Source: Gammaproteobacteria bacterium (lineage in GTDB: Bacteria; Pseudomonadota; Gammaproteobacteria; Pseudomonadales; Azotimanducaceae). From it: DNA of 64,000 nt. Positions 46,464 to 55,500 of this stretch are shown here, piece after piece. The notes beneath the pieces were generated by a model. The model worked only from the letters and a program-made list of their open reading frames with translations. It ran no database searches and was not told the DNA's origin. How positions within the stretch are numbered: position 1 is the stretch's first letter; each line of letters begins with the position of its first letter. Location: positions 27,081 through 91,080 of the forward strand of contig VXLL01000030.1 in the NCBI GenBank assembly GCA_009841615.1. Reading direction: 5' to 3'. A program made the translations under genes and the position numbers.

Positions 46464-48290
46464 ATGAAAGTATTTCTCGATTGTGTATTGTTGTTATCCA
46501 TAGCAACAGCTCTGATCTCTTGTAGTTCTGAATCTCAAACATCTTGGTCCGTAACTGGGCATTTGATACAGATACAACCAGACTCTGTCGAGCAACAAAG
46601 TGTTGAATCAACGAGTCTCCATCCAAGTGCCGTACCTGATGGTGGAACTGAAGTGTACCTATCAACGGCTTCGATCTCAATTACTCACCAAGTGACAAAC
46701 GAGGCTGGTGAACCGATCACCGTTGAGTTAGCATCGGGTAATTTCGAAGCGGAAACCGTGGAGCTTCAAGGCAATATCGACAAGCTCACCGAAGTAGAAA
46801 TAGCGGTAGAGCTAAGCTCCGAAAGCGTTGTGACAACGACGGCTTTGATCGGACCTGGTTCCAACATCTCTTTCGCGTTAATCGATTCTTTAGACAATGA
46901 TCTTGATCGATTAGTGTTGTACGGAGTTTCCAATAGAGCCATCGATCCAGAAAAGAAATTCGTGATTTCTGGAGATCTCCAAGACATTGTCGACGGTGAT
47001 CAACTAGCGATCATAGATCTCACAACCGAGATATGGGACGAGGAGGGAGAATGGGACTTCAAGGAGTTTGGAGAAGTTCTGATACGCGACGGCAGATTTC
47101 ATTTTGAAGCAGATATCGATGGACCTACAGTGGTTGATATTTACGTAGAGTTTATAGGCGATCAATTTACGCACTTTGGCGGTGTAGCCGTCGTTGAGCC
47201 CAATTCTACGTTCAAAGTGATATCGCTCAGATCATCCACGGACTTGATGACCACCTCCGATTCCAGACTGCACACCATGCTCGTCGAGTCATGGCTAAAC
47301 AACGAGGAATATCTGGCCAAAATGGACAGATCAGAGTCGTTGCGAAGAGAGTTCTTTGCCGAGTATCAAGCGCAACAAGTAGAGATGCAAGACGGAGATG
47401 TAGATGTCGCAGACGAAGAATCTCCAGAAGACGATGTCGCAGTCCCAGGCTCAGCTGACTCTAAATCTTCTGAACACAGGATTGGAGTGTCGGCGGCTGA
47501 AGGATGCGAACATGTAGATCTCACTAACGTGAGACCAAGTGCTGCAGAGTCCTTTAAAACTCCAGAATTTCGCGTCTTGGAAGATGAAGCATGGCAGATT
47601 CGTGTAGATACTTTGGAAGAAATCGCATTAAACAACGAAGATCCTTGGGTAAGTCTCCTTGCTGTAGAACTGGGAGCGTTCGAGTACCACTTTGGCGATC
47701 TCGAGCATGCTTTTACAATCTATGATGAGTTAAAGTCACAGCTTGACGAAGAAATTTACACGCGGCGTCTAAAACCACGGCGAGATATGCTTATTAGCTA
47801 CATTTGGGCTGAGAGAATCACAGAGATTGATAACAGACTGGTACCGGGTCAAAAAGCACCACTCTTCACTCTTCCTGACTTACAGAACGACGAGATCGAA
47901 CTACTGGACATTCTCAAGTCGAGAGACTTGGTTTACATCGATTTCTGGGCTTCTTGGTGCGGTCCATGCATTAGGACATTTCCGAAGTTGAGGACGTTGT
48001 ATACCTCCTACAAAGAAAAAGGATTCGAAATCGTACTCGTCTCTATCGACGATACTGTTGAAGAATGGGAAGAAGCATCCCGCGAACACGACCTTCCTTG
48101 GTTGAACGTGGCAGATATTGGAGGCTTTGAAGAGGAGACCCCAGTCGCTTATGGTGTACGAATGATTCCTAAAGCATATCTAGTCGACACGGAGGGATGT
48201 ATTGTTCAAAAAGATTTGGCACCAGCAGTATTGGAAGAAGTTCTAGTGCAACAGTATGGTGAATCGACTCAATCTGTGGAATCGAACTAG
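46464..48290 (+). CDS. TlpA-like thioredoxin-domain lipoprotein
   Basis: A 608-residue periplasmic lipoprotein. MKVFLDCVLLLSIATALISC is the signal with lipobox ALIS-C; the ATG follows GGAGACGACTATCCC, and the longer frame from 46,332 lacks a signal. Residues about 20-260 are beta-rich (DUF4369-like layout, not confirmed). An acidic low-complexity linker follows at about 310-335, then a helical region, and a thioredoxin/TlpA domain from about 460 to 600 with WASWCGPC (redox CxxC near residue 499), EEWEEASREHDLPW and the cis-Pro region RMIPKAYLVD. It probably reduces or isomerises periplasmic disulphides. A fragment lies at 23,817-24,162. Confidence 0.85.
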   Translation: MKVFLDCVLLLSIATALISCSSESQTSWSVTGHLIQIQPDSVEQQSVESTSLHPSAVPDGGTEVYLSTASISITHQVTNEAGEPITVELASGNFEAETVELQGNIDKLTEVEIAVELSSESVVTTTALIGPGSNISFALIDSLDNDLDRLVLYGVSNRAIDPEKKFVISGDLQDIVDGDQLAIIDLTTEIWDEEGEWDFKEFGEVLIRDGRFHFEADIDGPTVVDIYVEFIGDQFTHFGGVAVVEPNSTFKVISLRSSTDLMTTSDSRLHTMLVESWLNNEEYLAKMDRSESLRREFFAEYQAQQVEMQDGDVDVADEESPEDDVAVPGSADSKSSEHRIGVSAAEGCEHVDLTNVRPSAAESFKTPEFRVLEDEAWQIRVDTLEEIALNNEDPWVSLLAVELGAFEYHFGDLEHAFTIYDELKSQLDEEIYTRRLKPRRDMLISYIWAERITEIDNRLVPGQKAPLFTLPDLQNDEIELLDILKSRDLVYIDFWASWCGPCIRTFPKLRTLYTSYKEKGFEIVLVSIDDTVEEWEEASREHDLPWLNVADIGGFEEETPVAYGVRMIPKAYLVDTEGCIVQKDLAPAVLEEVLVQQYGESTQSVESN

Positions 48291-48378
48291 AATCGATATG
48301 ATCGGTCGCGTCTAGACATCGCCAGTTCGTTTCACTTCAAAGCAATCAGACCCACCCGATTGCTCATAGGGTTCATCT

Positions 48379-48430
48379 TTCAATGACTATAGTAAATATG
48401 GGTCTAGCTATTCCCACATTGAGCGTGCAA
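48379..48430 (+). repeat. Dispersed palindromic repeat, copy C
   Basis: It reads AGTAAATATGGG, spacer, TTCCCACATTGAGCG, then TGCAAGAG, between the TlpA gene and the phosphatase gene. It is related to copy A at 22,577. If transcribed it would form a hairpin in the intergenic RNA. Confidence 0.6.
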
Positions 48431-48448
48431 GAGAGTTATCGAAGATCA

Positions 48449-49540
48449 ATGCGTTTGCTCCTACTCGTGTTCATGCTCGGTTTAATCAATCTCTGCACTA
48501 CACATGCTGCATTGTCAAATTCGGTTAAATCGCTACCTTCGACAGACACCACCCAACTGGCCTTCGGATCCTGCATCGACGAAAGCAAACAAAACCATCC
48601 TATTTGGAAAGCACTGAACTCGAAGAAACCAGAAGTCATGGTTTTTTTGGGAGACAACCTCTACTTCAAGCATTCCGACTTGAACCAAAATACCACATTA
48701 GACACATTGAAGATCTACTATGATCGCTTAGCCGAGACCCCGGGTTTGCAACTACTACGAGAATCAAGTACAGAGATCTTAGCGATTTGGGACGATCACG
48801 ACTACGGTCCGAACGACAGCGATTCTACGTTCCCCCTAAAGAAATTGACACAAAAGCAGTTTTTAAATTTCTGGTATGGCACACCGTTGGATGCAGAACC
48901 CAGACCAGGTATTTATAGGAGTGTTTTCTACAAGGTAGGAGACAAAACCATGCTAGTTATTCTCCTTGACACCAGATTTTTTCGAACACCTTGGAAACGT
49001 GACCTACGTGTCGACGAACCAAGTTACGGGGCTATCCTACCAACCACGGAAAGTGATGTAACAATGTTAGGAGACGAACAATGGACGTGGTTAGAAGATC
49101 AGCTCCAACAACAGGCCGATCTGCACATTCTAGTATCGAGCATCCAGGTCCTGCCTGTCGATCATGATTCTGAAAGATGGGATGGGATGCCAACGGAGCG
49201 CGATCGATTACTTCAGCTGGTTGCAAACGCAAGTGCCTACACGATTATTTTGAGTGGAGATCGACATCTTGCTGAAGCTTCGAAATTACCAAGATCTGAA
49301 TACACAGACCTGAAGCATGACTTGTATGAATTCACATCCAGTCCGATGACCTCTGGAGCTGGACACGGTAGAAAAGAAGTCAATCGTTACCGCGCGTTGA
49401 AGAACAACGTAAGGGTCAACAATTTTGGACTACTGACCATTGATTGGTCCAAAGACGTTATCAAAGCGGAATTTATTAATCGTAGAGGAAATTCAGTTCA
49501 ACAAATTTCCATTTCAAAAGAGTTGAACACTAAAAACTAG
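48449..49540 (+). CDS. PhoD-like alkaline phosphatase (metallophosphatase)
   Basis: A 363-residue exported protein. The signal MRLLLLVFMLGLINLCTTHA supports the start at 48,449 rather than the frame opening at 48,383 inside the repeat. The metallophosphatase core is visible: FGSCIDESKQNHPIW, VMVFLGDNLYF (metal-binding D/N), ILAIWDDHDYGPND, LVILLDTRFFR and ILSGDRHLAEASK. PhoD-type enzymes hydrolyse phosphodiesters and monoesters in the periplasm to obtain phosphate. Its only partner is the TlpA gene 160 bp upstream, separated by a repeat. No Pho box was recognised. Confidence 0.88.
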   Translation: MRLLLLVFMLGLINLCTTHAALSNSVKSLPSTDTTQLAFGSCIDESKQNHPIWKALNSKKPEVMVFLGDNLYFKHSDLNQNTTLDTLKIYYDRLAETPGLQLLRESSTEILAIWDDHDYGPNDSDSTFPLKKLTQKQFLNFWYGTPLDAEPRPGIYRSVFYKVGDKTMLVILLDTRFFRTPWKRDLRVDEPSYGAILPTTESDVTMLGDEQWTWLEDQLQQQADLHILVSSIQVLPVDHDSERWDGMPTERDRLLQLVANASAYTIILSGDRHLAEASKLPRSEYTDLKHDLYEFTSSPMTSGAGHGRKEVNRYRALKNNVRVNNFGLLTIDWSKDVIKAEFINRRGNSVQQISISKELNTKN

Positions 49541-49705
49541 GGACAATGAGACTGAACAAATTACTTTAGGGAACCGATACTACGAAACTGTGCAGGAGTT
49601 ATTGAAATTTTTATTGGTGCTTATCAGCGATGCCGACGTATTCGAAACACATAGTTGCAACAGCTGTGCTCTCCGAAACTCCAAAGAGTAGCATTCCGCA
49701 CCGCT

Positions 49706-50281
49706 TTAAAGTTGCCTCCTTTTCGACTTCGATGGGTGTTTCCGGCTCGGTCCAAACTGTTGGCTTCGACCAAAGAACCGATCGAGCATTAATTGTTCTT
49801 CCGGTGTGATCGGTTCGTTTCGTGCTTTTTGAAGTCGTGCTTGTTCTTGTGCGAAAAGGTCCGAGAGATCGACCCCGTGCTCCATGACGTAGTAGTCGAC
49901 TATTCCTAGACTGAACACGCTCCGTTTCCCCGATTGATAGTCTTCCAAATCAGTCGGTTTTCCGGTTGCCTCAGAATACATGGTTGATGTTAAATCTCCT
50001 GCGCGACTCAATAAGAGCCAACAAAATCTGTCGACCTCTGCCACTATCTGAGGCTTACTGCTTAACTCATTGCGACTGACTGAGCTCGCATACGAACTAG
50101 CATCGCGCCAGTCGTATTCCAGTATGACGTGCTTAACTTCTTTGTATTCTTTTCTAATTCTCTCGACATGGAATCGTATATATTCCTTGGTGTGTGCTTT
50201 TTGTTCGTCGAGCAGTCTAGCCCGTCGTCGCTCGTAGTCTTCAACTAGTTTTGCAATCAATGCTTTGACCCTTTCGATCAT
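49706..50281 (-). CDS. Hypothetical coiled-coil protein, third gene of a small operon
   Basis: A 191-residue soluble protein: residues about 1-50 are a charged helix (MIERVKALIAKLVEDYERRR ...) likely to form a coiled coil. A central part (IVAEVDRFCWLLLSRAGDL) and a basic, disordered tail (GRSQQFGPSRKHPSKSKRRQ) follow. The start at 50,281 overlaps the stop of the membrane protein by the tetranucleotide ATGA, the classic sign of coupled translation; the longer frame to 50,422 is a shadow of that gene. The basic tail suggests nucleic-acid or membrane contact. Family not recognised. Confidence 0.65.
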   Translation of the reverse strand: MIERVKALIAKLVEDYERRRARLLDEQKAHTKEYIRFHVERIRKEYKEVKHVILEYDWRDASSYASSVSRNELSSKPQIVAEVDRFCWLLLSRAGDLTSTMYSEATGKPTDLEDYQSGKRSVFSLGIVDYYVMEHGVDLSDLFAQEQARLQKARNEPITPEEQLMLDRFFGRSQQFGPSRKHPSKSKRRQL

Positions 50282-50574
50282 TGATCCGCTCTTACGGTTG
50301 TGCTTCTTTTTGGGGACAGCCTCCAGGCAAGCTCCGCGTGAATCGAGAATATGAGAATGAGGAGAAGCACACAGACAAAATGTATAAGTACCCCCTCTTC
50401 CACCATGCATGTGCTCCACCAAACCACATCACCGAAGTTTTTTTCAATTGTCGGAGCACCCCATACACTCAAGAAGAGCAGCGCACACGCCACGCCGGCA
50501 TAGAGCAAAGACCCTATCATCCGGAGACTAGCAACCCAAAGTTTTTCTGTTCTTTGCGGTGCGACGTCGTTCAT
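50278..50574 (-). CDS. Small membrane protein, second gene of operon
   Basis: A 98-residue protein with two hydrophobic helices, at about 20-38 (IGSLLYAGVACALLFLSVWG) and 62-80 (GVLIHFVCVLLLILIFSI), and a basic C-terminus (WRLSPKRSTTVRADQ), giving both ends in the cytoplasm. TTGAGAG lies before the ATG. The gene starts 11 bp after the 39-aa ORF and overlaps the next gene by 4 bp, so the three are one transcript. It could anchor the coiled-coil protein at the membrane; this is inference from coupling. Confidence 0.65.
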   Translation of the reverse strand: MNDVAPQRTEKLWVASLRMIGSLLYAGVACALLFLSVWGAPTIEKNFGDVVWWSTCMVEEGVLIHFVCVLLLILIFSIHAELAWRLSPKRSTTVRADQ

Positions 50575-50585
50575 CTCTCAATGCG

Positions 50586-50705
50586 TTATTGATTTGATTT
50601 CTTCAAATGTAACATACGAGGTACGTTTATTGCAACATTTTTTGTGGGTTCGCCCCAGTCATCGCCTAAAGAGTAATTGATGGCGTGTTCTGTTCGATCA
50701 GTCAT
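50586..50705 (-). CDS. Short ORF (39 aa) leading the three-gene operon
   Basis: AGGATAAAGAC precedes an ATG opening a 39-codon frame, MTDRTEHAINYSLGDDWGEP ... VPRMLHLKKSNQ, ending 11 bp before the membrane-protein gene. The ribosome binding site and tight spacing support translation. The residues INVPRMLHLKK could suit a small DNA-binding or antitoxin-like peptide, or the ORF may be a leader peptide controlling downstream translation. Its length alone gives little certainty. Confidence 0.45.
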   Translation of the reverse strand: MTDRTEHAINYSLGDDWGEPTKNVAINVPRMLHLKKSNQ

Positions 50706-51016
50706 GTCTTTATCCTTGTTTAATGATTGGTTCTCTTCAAATCTTACGCCTCAGTCCAAACTTTGAATCTCTGACCACCGGCATCATTAAACACTCTGGT
50801 GTACTGGATTGAAAACGATCGAAATTTCTCATCAGGACTCCGTGGGTCAGAGTTAGCATATCATGCACCAGAGTTTTATTGCAACTCTTAAATACTCTTT
50901 TTTGTAAGATTTGACTTGAGTGGGTTCGACTCTAGAATCGCAACCCAACTTATGATCTTCCTTGGGGTCAAAGGAGTAAATTGAACTTTCAAAAATCATT
51001 CCTACGGAGAAAAAAT
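50706..51016. other. Intergenic between divergent genes, conserved upstream block
   Basis: From about 50,905 to 51,010 the sequence is similar to 30,590-30,700 upstream of the paralogous barrel gene (shared CAACTTATGA and TTGGGGTCA-like segments), indicating a duplicated promoter region. No gene was seen. Confidence 0.45.
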
Positions 51017-51709
51017 TTGAAGAACACACACCGCTCACTTCCGATTGCAATCTTGATTGGCTGTCTAATATTGATGCTGACATCTGGAATATCCGCGAAA
51101 GAAGCTGGCTTCTATCTACAGGGTGGAATTACCTATTGGAACAACCTCGATGACCCGAAGCTTGAATTTGAAACAGACGATGAGGACTTGCCCATCGAGT
51201 ATGAAATTGATGGATCTCGCGGTCAGATCTCAATTGGTGGTGGTTTCCATGTCAATGAAGAATGGAGTCTTGAAGCGTTCTATGTCCGCTCTCCAGAACT
51301 CATCTTCTCCATTGATGTAGATGTTCCTCTCGACGATATCGGAGATTCGATTTCCCTGTCTTGGAATACAACCGTTCAACACGCTGTGTTCGGAGTCAGT
51401 GCGGTGTACGACTTTCAGGTGAACCAATATCTGTCCTGGTTCGGTAAAGTTGGGTTGACGTTTACGCAAAGTTCCGCAGATACTAGTGTGCAGCTTGGAG
51501 GGCAACGTCCTCCGTCGGGTGTATCTCCACCTGGCGCAGAAGTTCAAGAAGAAGAGAGTCAAGACATTTTTGCTGCTATTGGTGTGCGTGTTCCTCTGAA
51601 ACTGGTATTAGGATCGACCAAAAATTCGATCACGTTTGCCTTCCAATTTTTTGAAACACCAGAAGACCGAGAGACTAGTTTTGAAATTGGTTTGCAGTGG
51701 AATTTTTAG
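51017..51709 (+). CDS. Outer-membrane beta-barrel protein, 230 aa (paralogue of 30,702)
   Basis: The start is TTG 51,017 by alignment with the paralogue (both have CGGAGAAAA and then MKNTH); the frame opens earlier at 50,981. The signal peptide LPIAILIGCLILMLTSGISA is cleaved before KEAGFYLQGG. Strands and loops match the 240-aa paralogue throughout, including YEIDGSRGQISIGGGFHV, VRSPELIFSIDVDVPLDD and the terminal IGLQWNF. The first acidic loop is shorter and the long loop near residue 170 differs (GGQRPPSGVSPPG). Loop-restricted differences between paralogues are what surface exposure would predict. Confidence 0.82.
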   Translation: MKNTHRSLPIAILIGCLILMLTSGISAKEAGFYLQGGITYWNNLDDPKLEFETDDEDLPIEYEIDGSRGQISIGGGFHVNEEWSLEAFYVRSPELIFSIDVDVPLDDIGDSISLSWNTTVQHAVFGVSAVYDFQVNQYLSWFGKVGLTFTQSSADTSVQLGGQRPPSGVSPPGAEVQEEESQDIFAAIGVRVPLKLVLGSTKNSITFAFQFFETPEDRETSFEIGLQWNF

Positions 51710-51844
51710 AGGTTCGTCTAACTCGTCAGCATCCTCAACTCAAACTTTTATAGTCGAACGCGAAAGCCTACTCTACAGCTGATGCAAAGGAACCAATATT
51801 GCAGATGAGCTGGTTCAAATTTAGCAGTTAAGGAGACGATACAA

Positions 51845-52237
51845 ATGAAGAGACAGCTAAAAAAGCAAATTTGTACCCTTATTGAGAAGCAGATTGAGCG
51901 TCATGGCTTATATGATGACGAACGCCTGACAGTTGACGGTCCGATACCAATGAGTGATATGGATGATGTGGATCTGATTATTACAAACAATCAAGACCAT
52001 TCTTTTTTTAAGATCACCTTAGAAAAGGTAAAACCAGACGACCGTACCTCGTATTTTGCTATTTCTGTGATCATGCCGTACCGGAAACTGTTTGAAGGAT
52101 CGCCGTTTGTCAGAAGTACGTTATCAGATTTACGACGAGGTATCCAACGAAAACTGTCAGCAAATTTTTCGGACGATCAAATCCACGAAGCAATTTCAAG
52201 ACTGATTCAACGCTTGAGCGAACATCCACTTTGTTGA
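51845..52237 (+). CDS. Hypothetical soluble protein, 130 aa
   Basis: AAGGAGACGATACAA gives a strong ribosome binding site before MKRQLKKQICTLIEKQIERH. The protein is cytoplasmic in appearance: a basic helix, a short acidic hinge (PMSDMDDVDLI), two or three strands (HSFFKITLEKV, YFAISVIMPY), and two C-terminal helices (STLSDLRRGIQRKL, IHEAISRLIQRLSEH). Not recognised. It stands alone between the barrel gene and repeated sequence. Confidence 0.65.
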   Translation: MKRQLKKQICTLIEKQIERHGLYDDERLTVDGPIPMSDMDDVDLIITNNQDHSFFKITLEKVKPDDRTSYFAISVIMPYRKLFEGSPFVRSTLSDLRRGIQRKLSANFSDDQIHEAISRLIQRLSEHPLC

Positions 52238-52339
52238 AAATGGGCTGTTCTGCTCACAGTAGACTGTGTCTAGGAGATACTTGTTGGTGTCACCTATCTT
52301 ACCTGTCAATCTTGAGGGTGTGAGACTACTTCAGCACAA

Positions 52340-52432
52340 GTTCTATCCATTCAGTGGAACCCGCCGAATAACGTGAGTATGAACCGTTGAAGTTACCTCA
52401 GGCTGATGGACATCTACAATTCGTAACTGGTA
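52340..52432 (+). repeat. Composite of two dispersed intergenic repeats
   Basis: TGGAACCCGCCGAATAACG (compare 32,476 onward) is followed at 52,389 by GAAGTTACCTCAGGCTGATG (compare 46,166 and 42,013). The two repeat types adjoin here. The surrounding 52,238-52,512 shows no gene. Confidence 0.5.
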
Positions 52433-52512
52433 ATCAATCGACACTGTATTTAAGGGTCAAGCTTCACTTGGGTTGTCCCGATTCGAACGTATGTAAACTT
52501 GCAGACTATTAA

Positions 52513-55500
52513 CTAATTCGATTCTTCCTGTAACACATTACTGGAATAATAGTCTTCTTCATCGTCTATAACGAACCTACCTACCAATCGATATTCACGA
52601 CTGTCGACCGGATCGTAGGGACAGAGTTCCCCTGCTGTGATTGTGGAAGCGACGTCAGACCAATCGGAATTAGAATCGTCCCTCCCCTGCCATTTAGACT
52701 CTTTCACCGTGAATTTCACGTCGTTCACAACTAAATTCAAAACCTCGGTACACTCCGATATGGAAAGAGTTTCTAGAGTTATTTCGTCCGATTCCACCGT
52801 TAAACTATTTAGGCGTTCATACACGATTTCACCAAAGAAATTACTGGCGAATTCAATCGTTTCACCATCACGCGTAAATGTAGCAACCATACGATACTCA
52901 TTGGAGTCTGAAGGCGAATAAGAACAGAGTTGTTCGGTTTCTTCGGTTCCTTCAATATCCGACCAAGCCGAGTCTAGGGTTCGCTGTTGCCATTTCGAAT
53001 CGACTACGGAATAATTCACATTGTCGACAACCCAGTCCGATGCGGTAAGGCAACCGTCTTCAGCCGAATCGTCATTGAATTGAATTTGATTCTTGGACGC
53101 TTGTAAAAGATCAAGCCTTAGTACCGGAAGTACCTCCGAGTCGGTAAAGTCCGTTACTTCGTTTCCAAAACGCTCAAAAAAGAGAATGCCCTGATCTCTA
53201 GTCGCGAGATATATGTGTCGACCATCTGGACTGGCTTCGACAGGAGTCGCGCCCAGGCTGGTGCTTGAGAGTGTGTATCGCGGTATGAGCCGCCCAAAGC
53301 GATCTCGAGTCCGCTGTCTAGAGTTCACGTTCGCAACAAGGTCGTTCAACTTCAGTTCTCCATCTTCAGGGGAGTACTCGACCACGTACCCACCGTACGA
53401 ACATAGTACATCGATGACATAGGACCCTGTTCTAGGAATCGCTCCTGCACACGAGACGAGTCCAAGACCAAAAAATCGCTCAGACAAACTTGGTTCAATA
53501 GCGCCAGTTAAATAGTCAATCGTATAGACCGTGAAGTTCGCTTGTGAACGCGCTTCTCTTGTTGCGGTGAAGAAGTACTCATCATCGCTTGAAAAAGCCC
53601 CTGTAAAACTTGGTGACTGTGAACTTATCCAAGGCTTTGAGATTGCGTGAAATGAACCAGTTCCAACTTCGCGGCCAAGTAACTGCACTTCGTTCGACTG
53701 CCATCGCCACCAATAATTGCCATCAATCGACGGAAATACAGCACGACCTGCCACCGAGTTGTTACCCATGGAATCTAACATGCTATCTGAGTTAAAAGAG
53801 TAAATAGTCTGAGCGAAATTCGTCGAGCGATATAGATAGTCTCCGCTGTTTCCCATGAACAATACTGGACTTCCATCACTTTTGTAATTGGAACCGGATC
53901 CAATACCATGGTCCGTGCTGTCAAGGACGAATTCTGCGGAGTCGTCGGAACTAGCACTGAAGGTCCACCACGTATCCTCACTGTGGGCGTATAAGCGTTC
54001 GCGATATGAATCCCAGACTAGGAAACTCCCGCCGTCAGGATCATTGATCTCCTGCGTCAAAGTCAGATTTCCTGTCGTGAGCTCTCGTTCGAATACACTG
54101 ACACCTATGTTCGTGGAAACGAACAGGAACGTACCGTCTGAGTTAAACACCATATCCGCTACACCAGATAACGAAATTACTTGTCCCGACGCATCCCGAT
54201 GTCCCGTAGCGACTCGGCCTCTATATACCAACCAATTCGGTGGATCGGTAGGAGACCAATTTAGCTCAAACGCTGCACTTGAGTGTGAACGCGTATTTCC
54301 GACGCGCAAAAGCACGTTTGAACCTTGCTCAATGTACACTACTATCTCGATGCCCTCGCCTGGAATCCGAGTAGTTCGTGAGGCTATGATTAGTTCCGGA
54401 TTCAGATTGGTTTCGGTCGGATGAAAGGCTGACAAAATGGATGTTGAACTCCCGCCCTCGATCCAAAATTTAAACCATCCTGTTTCAGCCGCTTCGTAAG
54501 AGTACCACAGCGACGAATAACCCAGGTGAGTACGAATAGAAGAACCTGTCGTCGCGAATTGGTTGGAGCCGACAATGTTCCCAGCGCTGCCACTCAACGA
54601 TAAAGCGCTACTCATCCAATTGTTCGTGGGTGTTTTCCCCCACTGCAGAACAGTGTTAGTTGAAGAGGAGTCAGAGTAGGTGAATGCTCGATTGTTGTCC
54701 TTGGCTCGTCCCACCGAAATGGCGTATTCTCTGCCTTCAGTCGCGTCAACAACAAATTCCGGTCCGCGCGCGACGACATTATTAGTACTCGTACCGATCG
54801 AACTCAATTCTCCTACGCTGGTACCGGTAAAGGCATTTAGTTGAAGTTCCGGTCTGTCCCAATACCAAGTGTAGAGTCCATCTGACGGAGCGGTCCATTT
54901 CCGCCACCCTGTTTGAATACCGGTAGCTTGAGGTTCGTCGGGTTCCACTCCTAACAAGCCTACCTGAGATAGAAATACACTTCCACTCTCGGTAGACGCT
55001 AATTGCGATCCCGTCTCAAACCAGTCCCAGCCAGCACGAGCTTCTGTTCGTTGTGCCCAGTTCAGGTCGTCGAACTTCCAACCACCCGAAAGAGAACTCG
55101 GAGACGCCACCATAATGTAGTAGATTTCATCTTGGGCGGTCGCAACGGTGACTGGTTCGCCCGGTGCCGCAATGCCGGACACTAGTCTTAAGTCGTCAAT
55201 CGTATCACCAGAGAATACCAATACATGCACGATCTGAGCATCCTCTATTTGAAACTCCCAATCGCCGTCCTCTGGTGCCGCCCACCGATACCAAATCGTC
55301 GATGCCAGTGTGCCATATATTTCCCCTGGTTCGATTGTGGCACCTAAGTTATGCCCCGCTATTGAACCGGATGCACCCGTCAACGTTGTCGCATCCGCGA
55401 AGTTGTCATTGGGTGGTCGTTCACCAAAGAGCCAATTCAAGGTTAGCGGCATGGAAGCATTTGAGCTACCGACGCGAATACGGTACTCCTTCCCCTGCTC

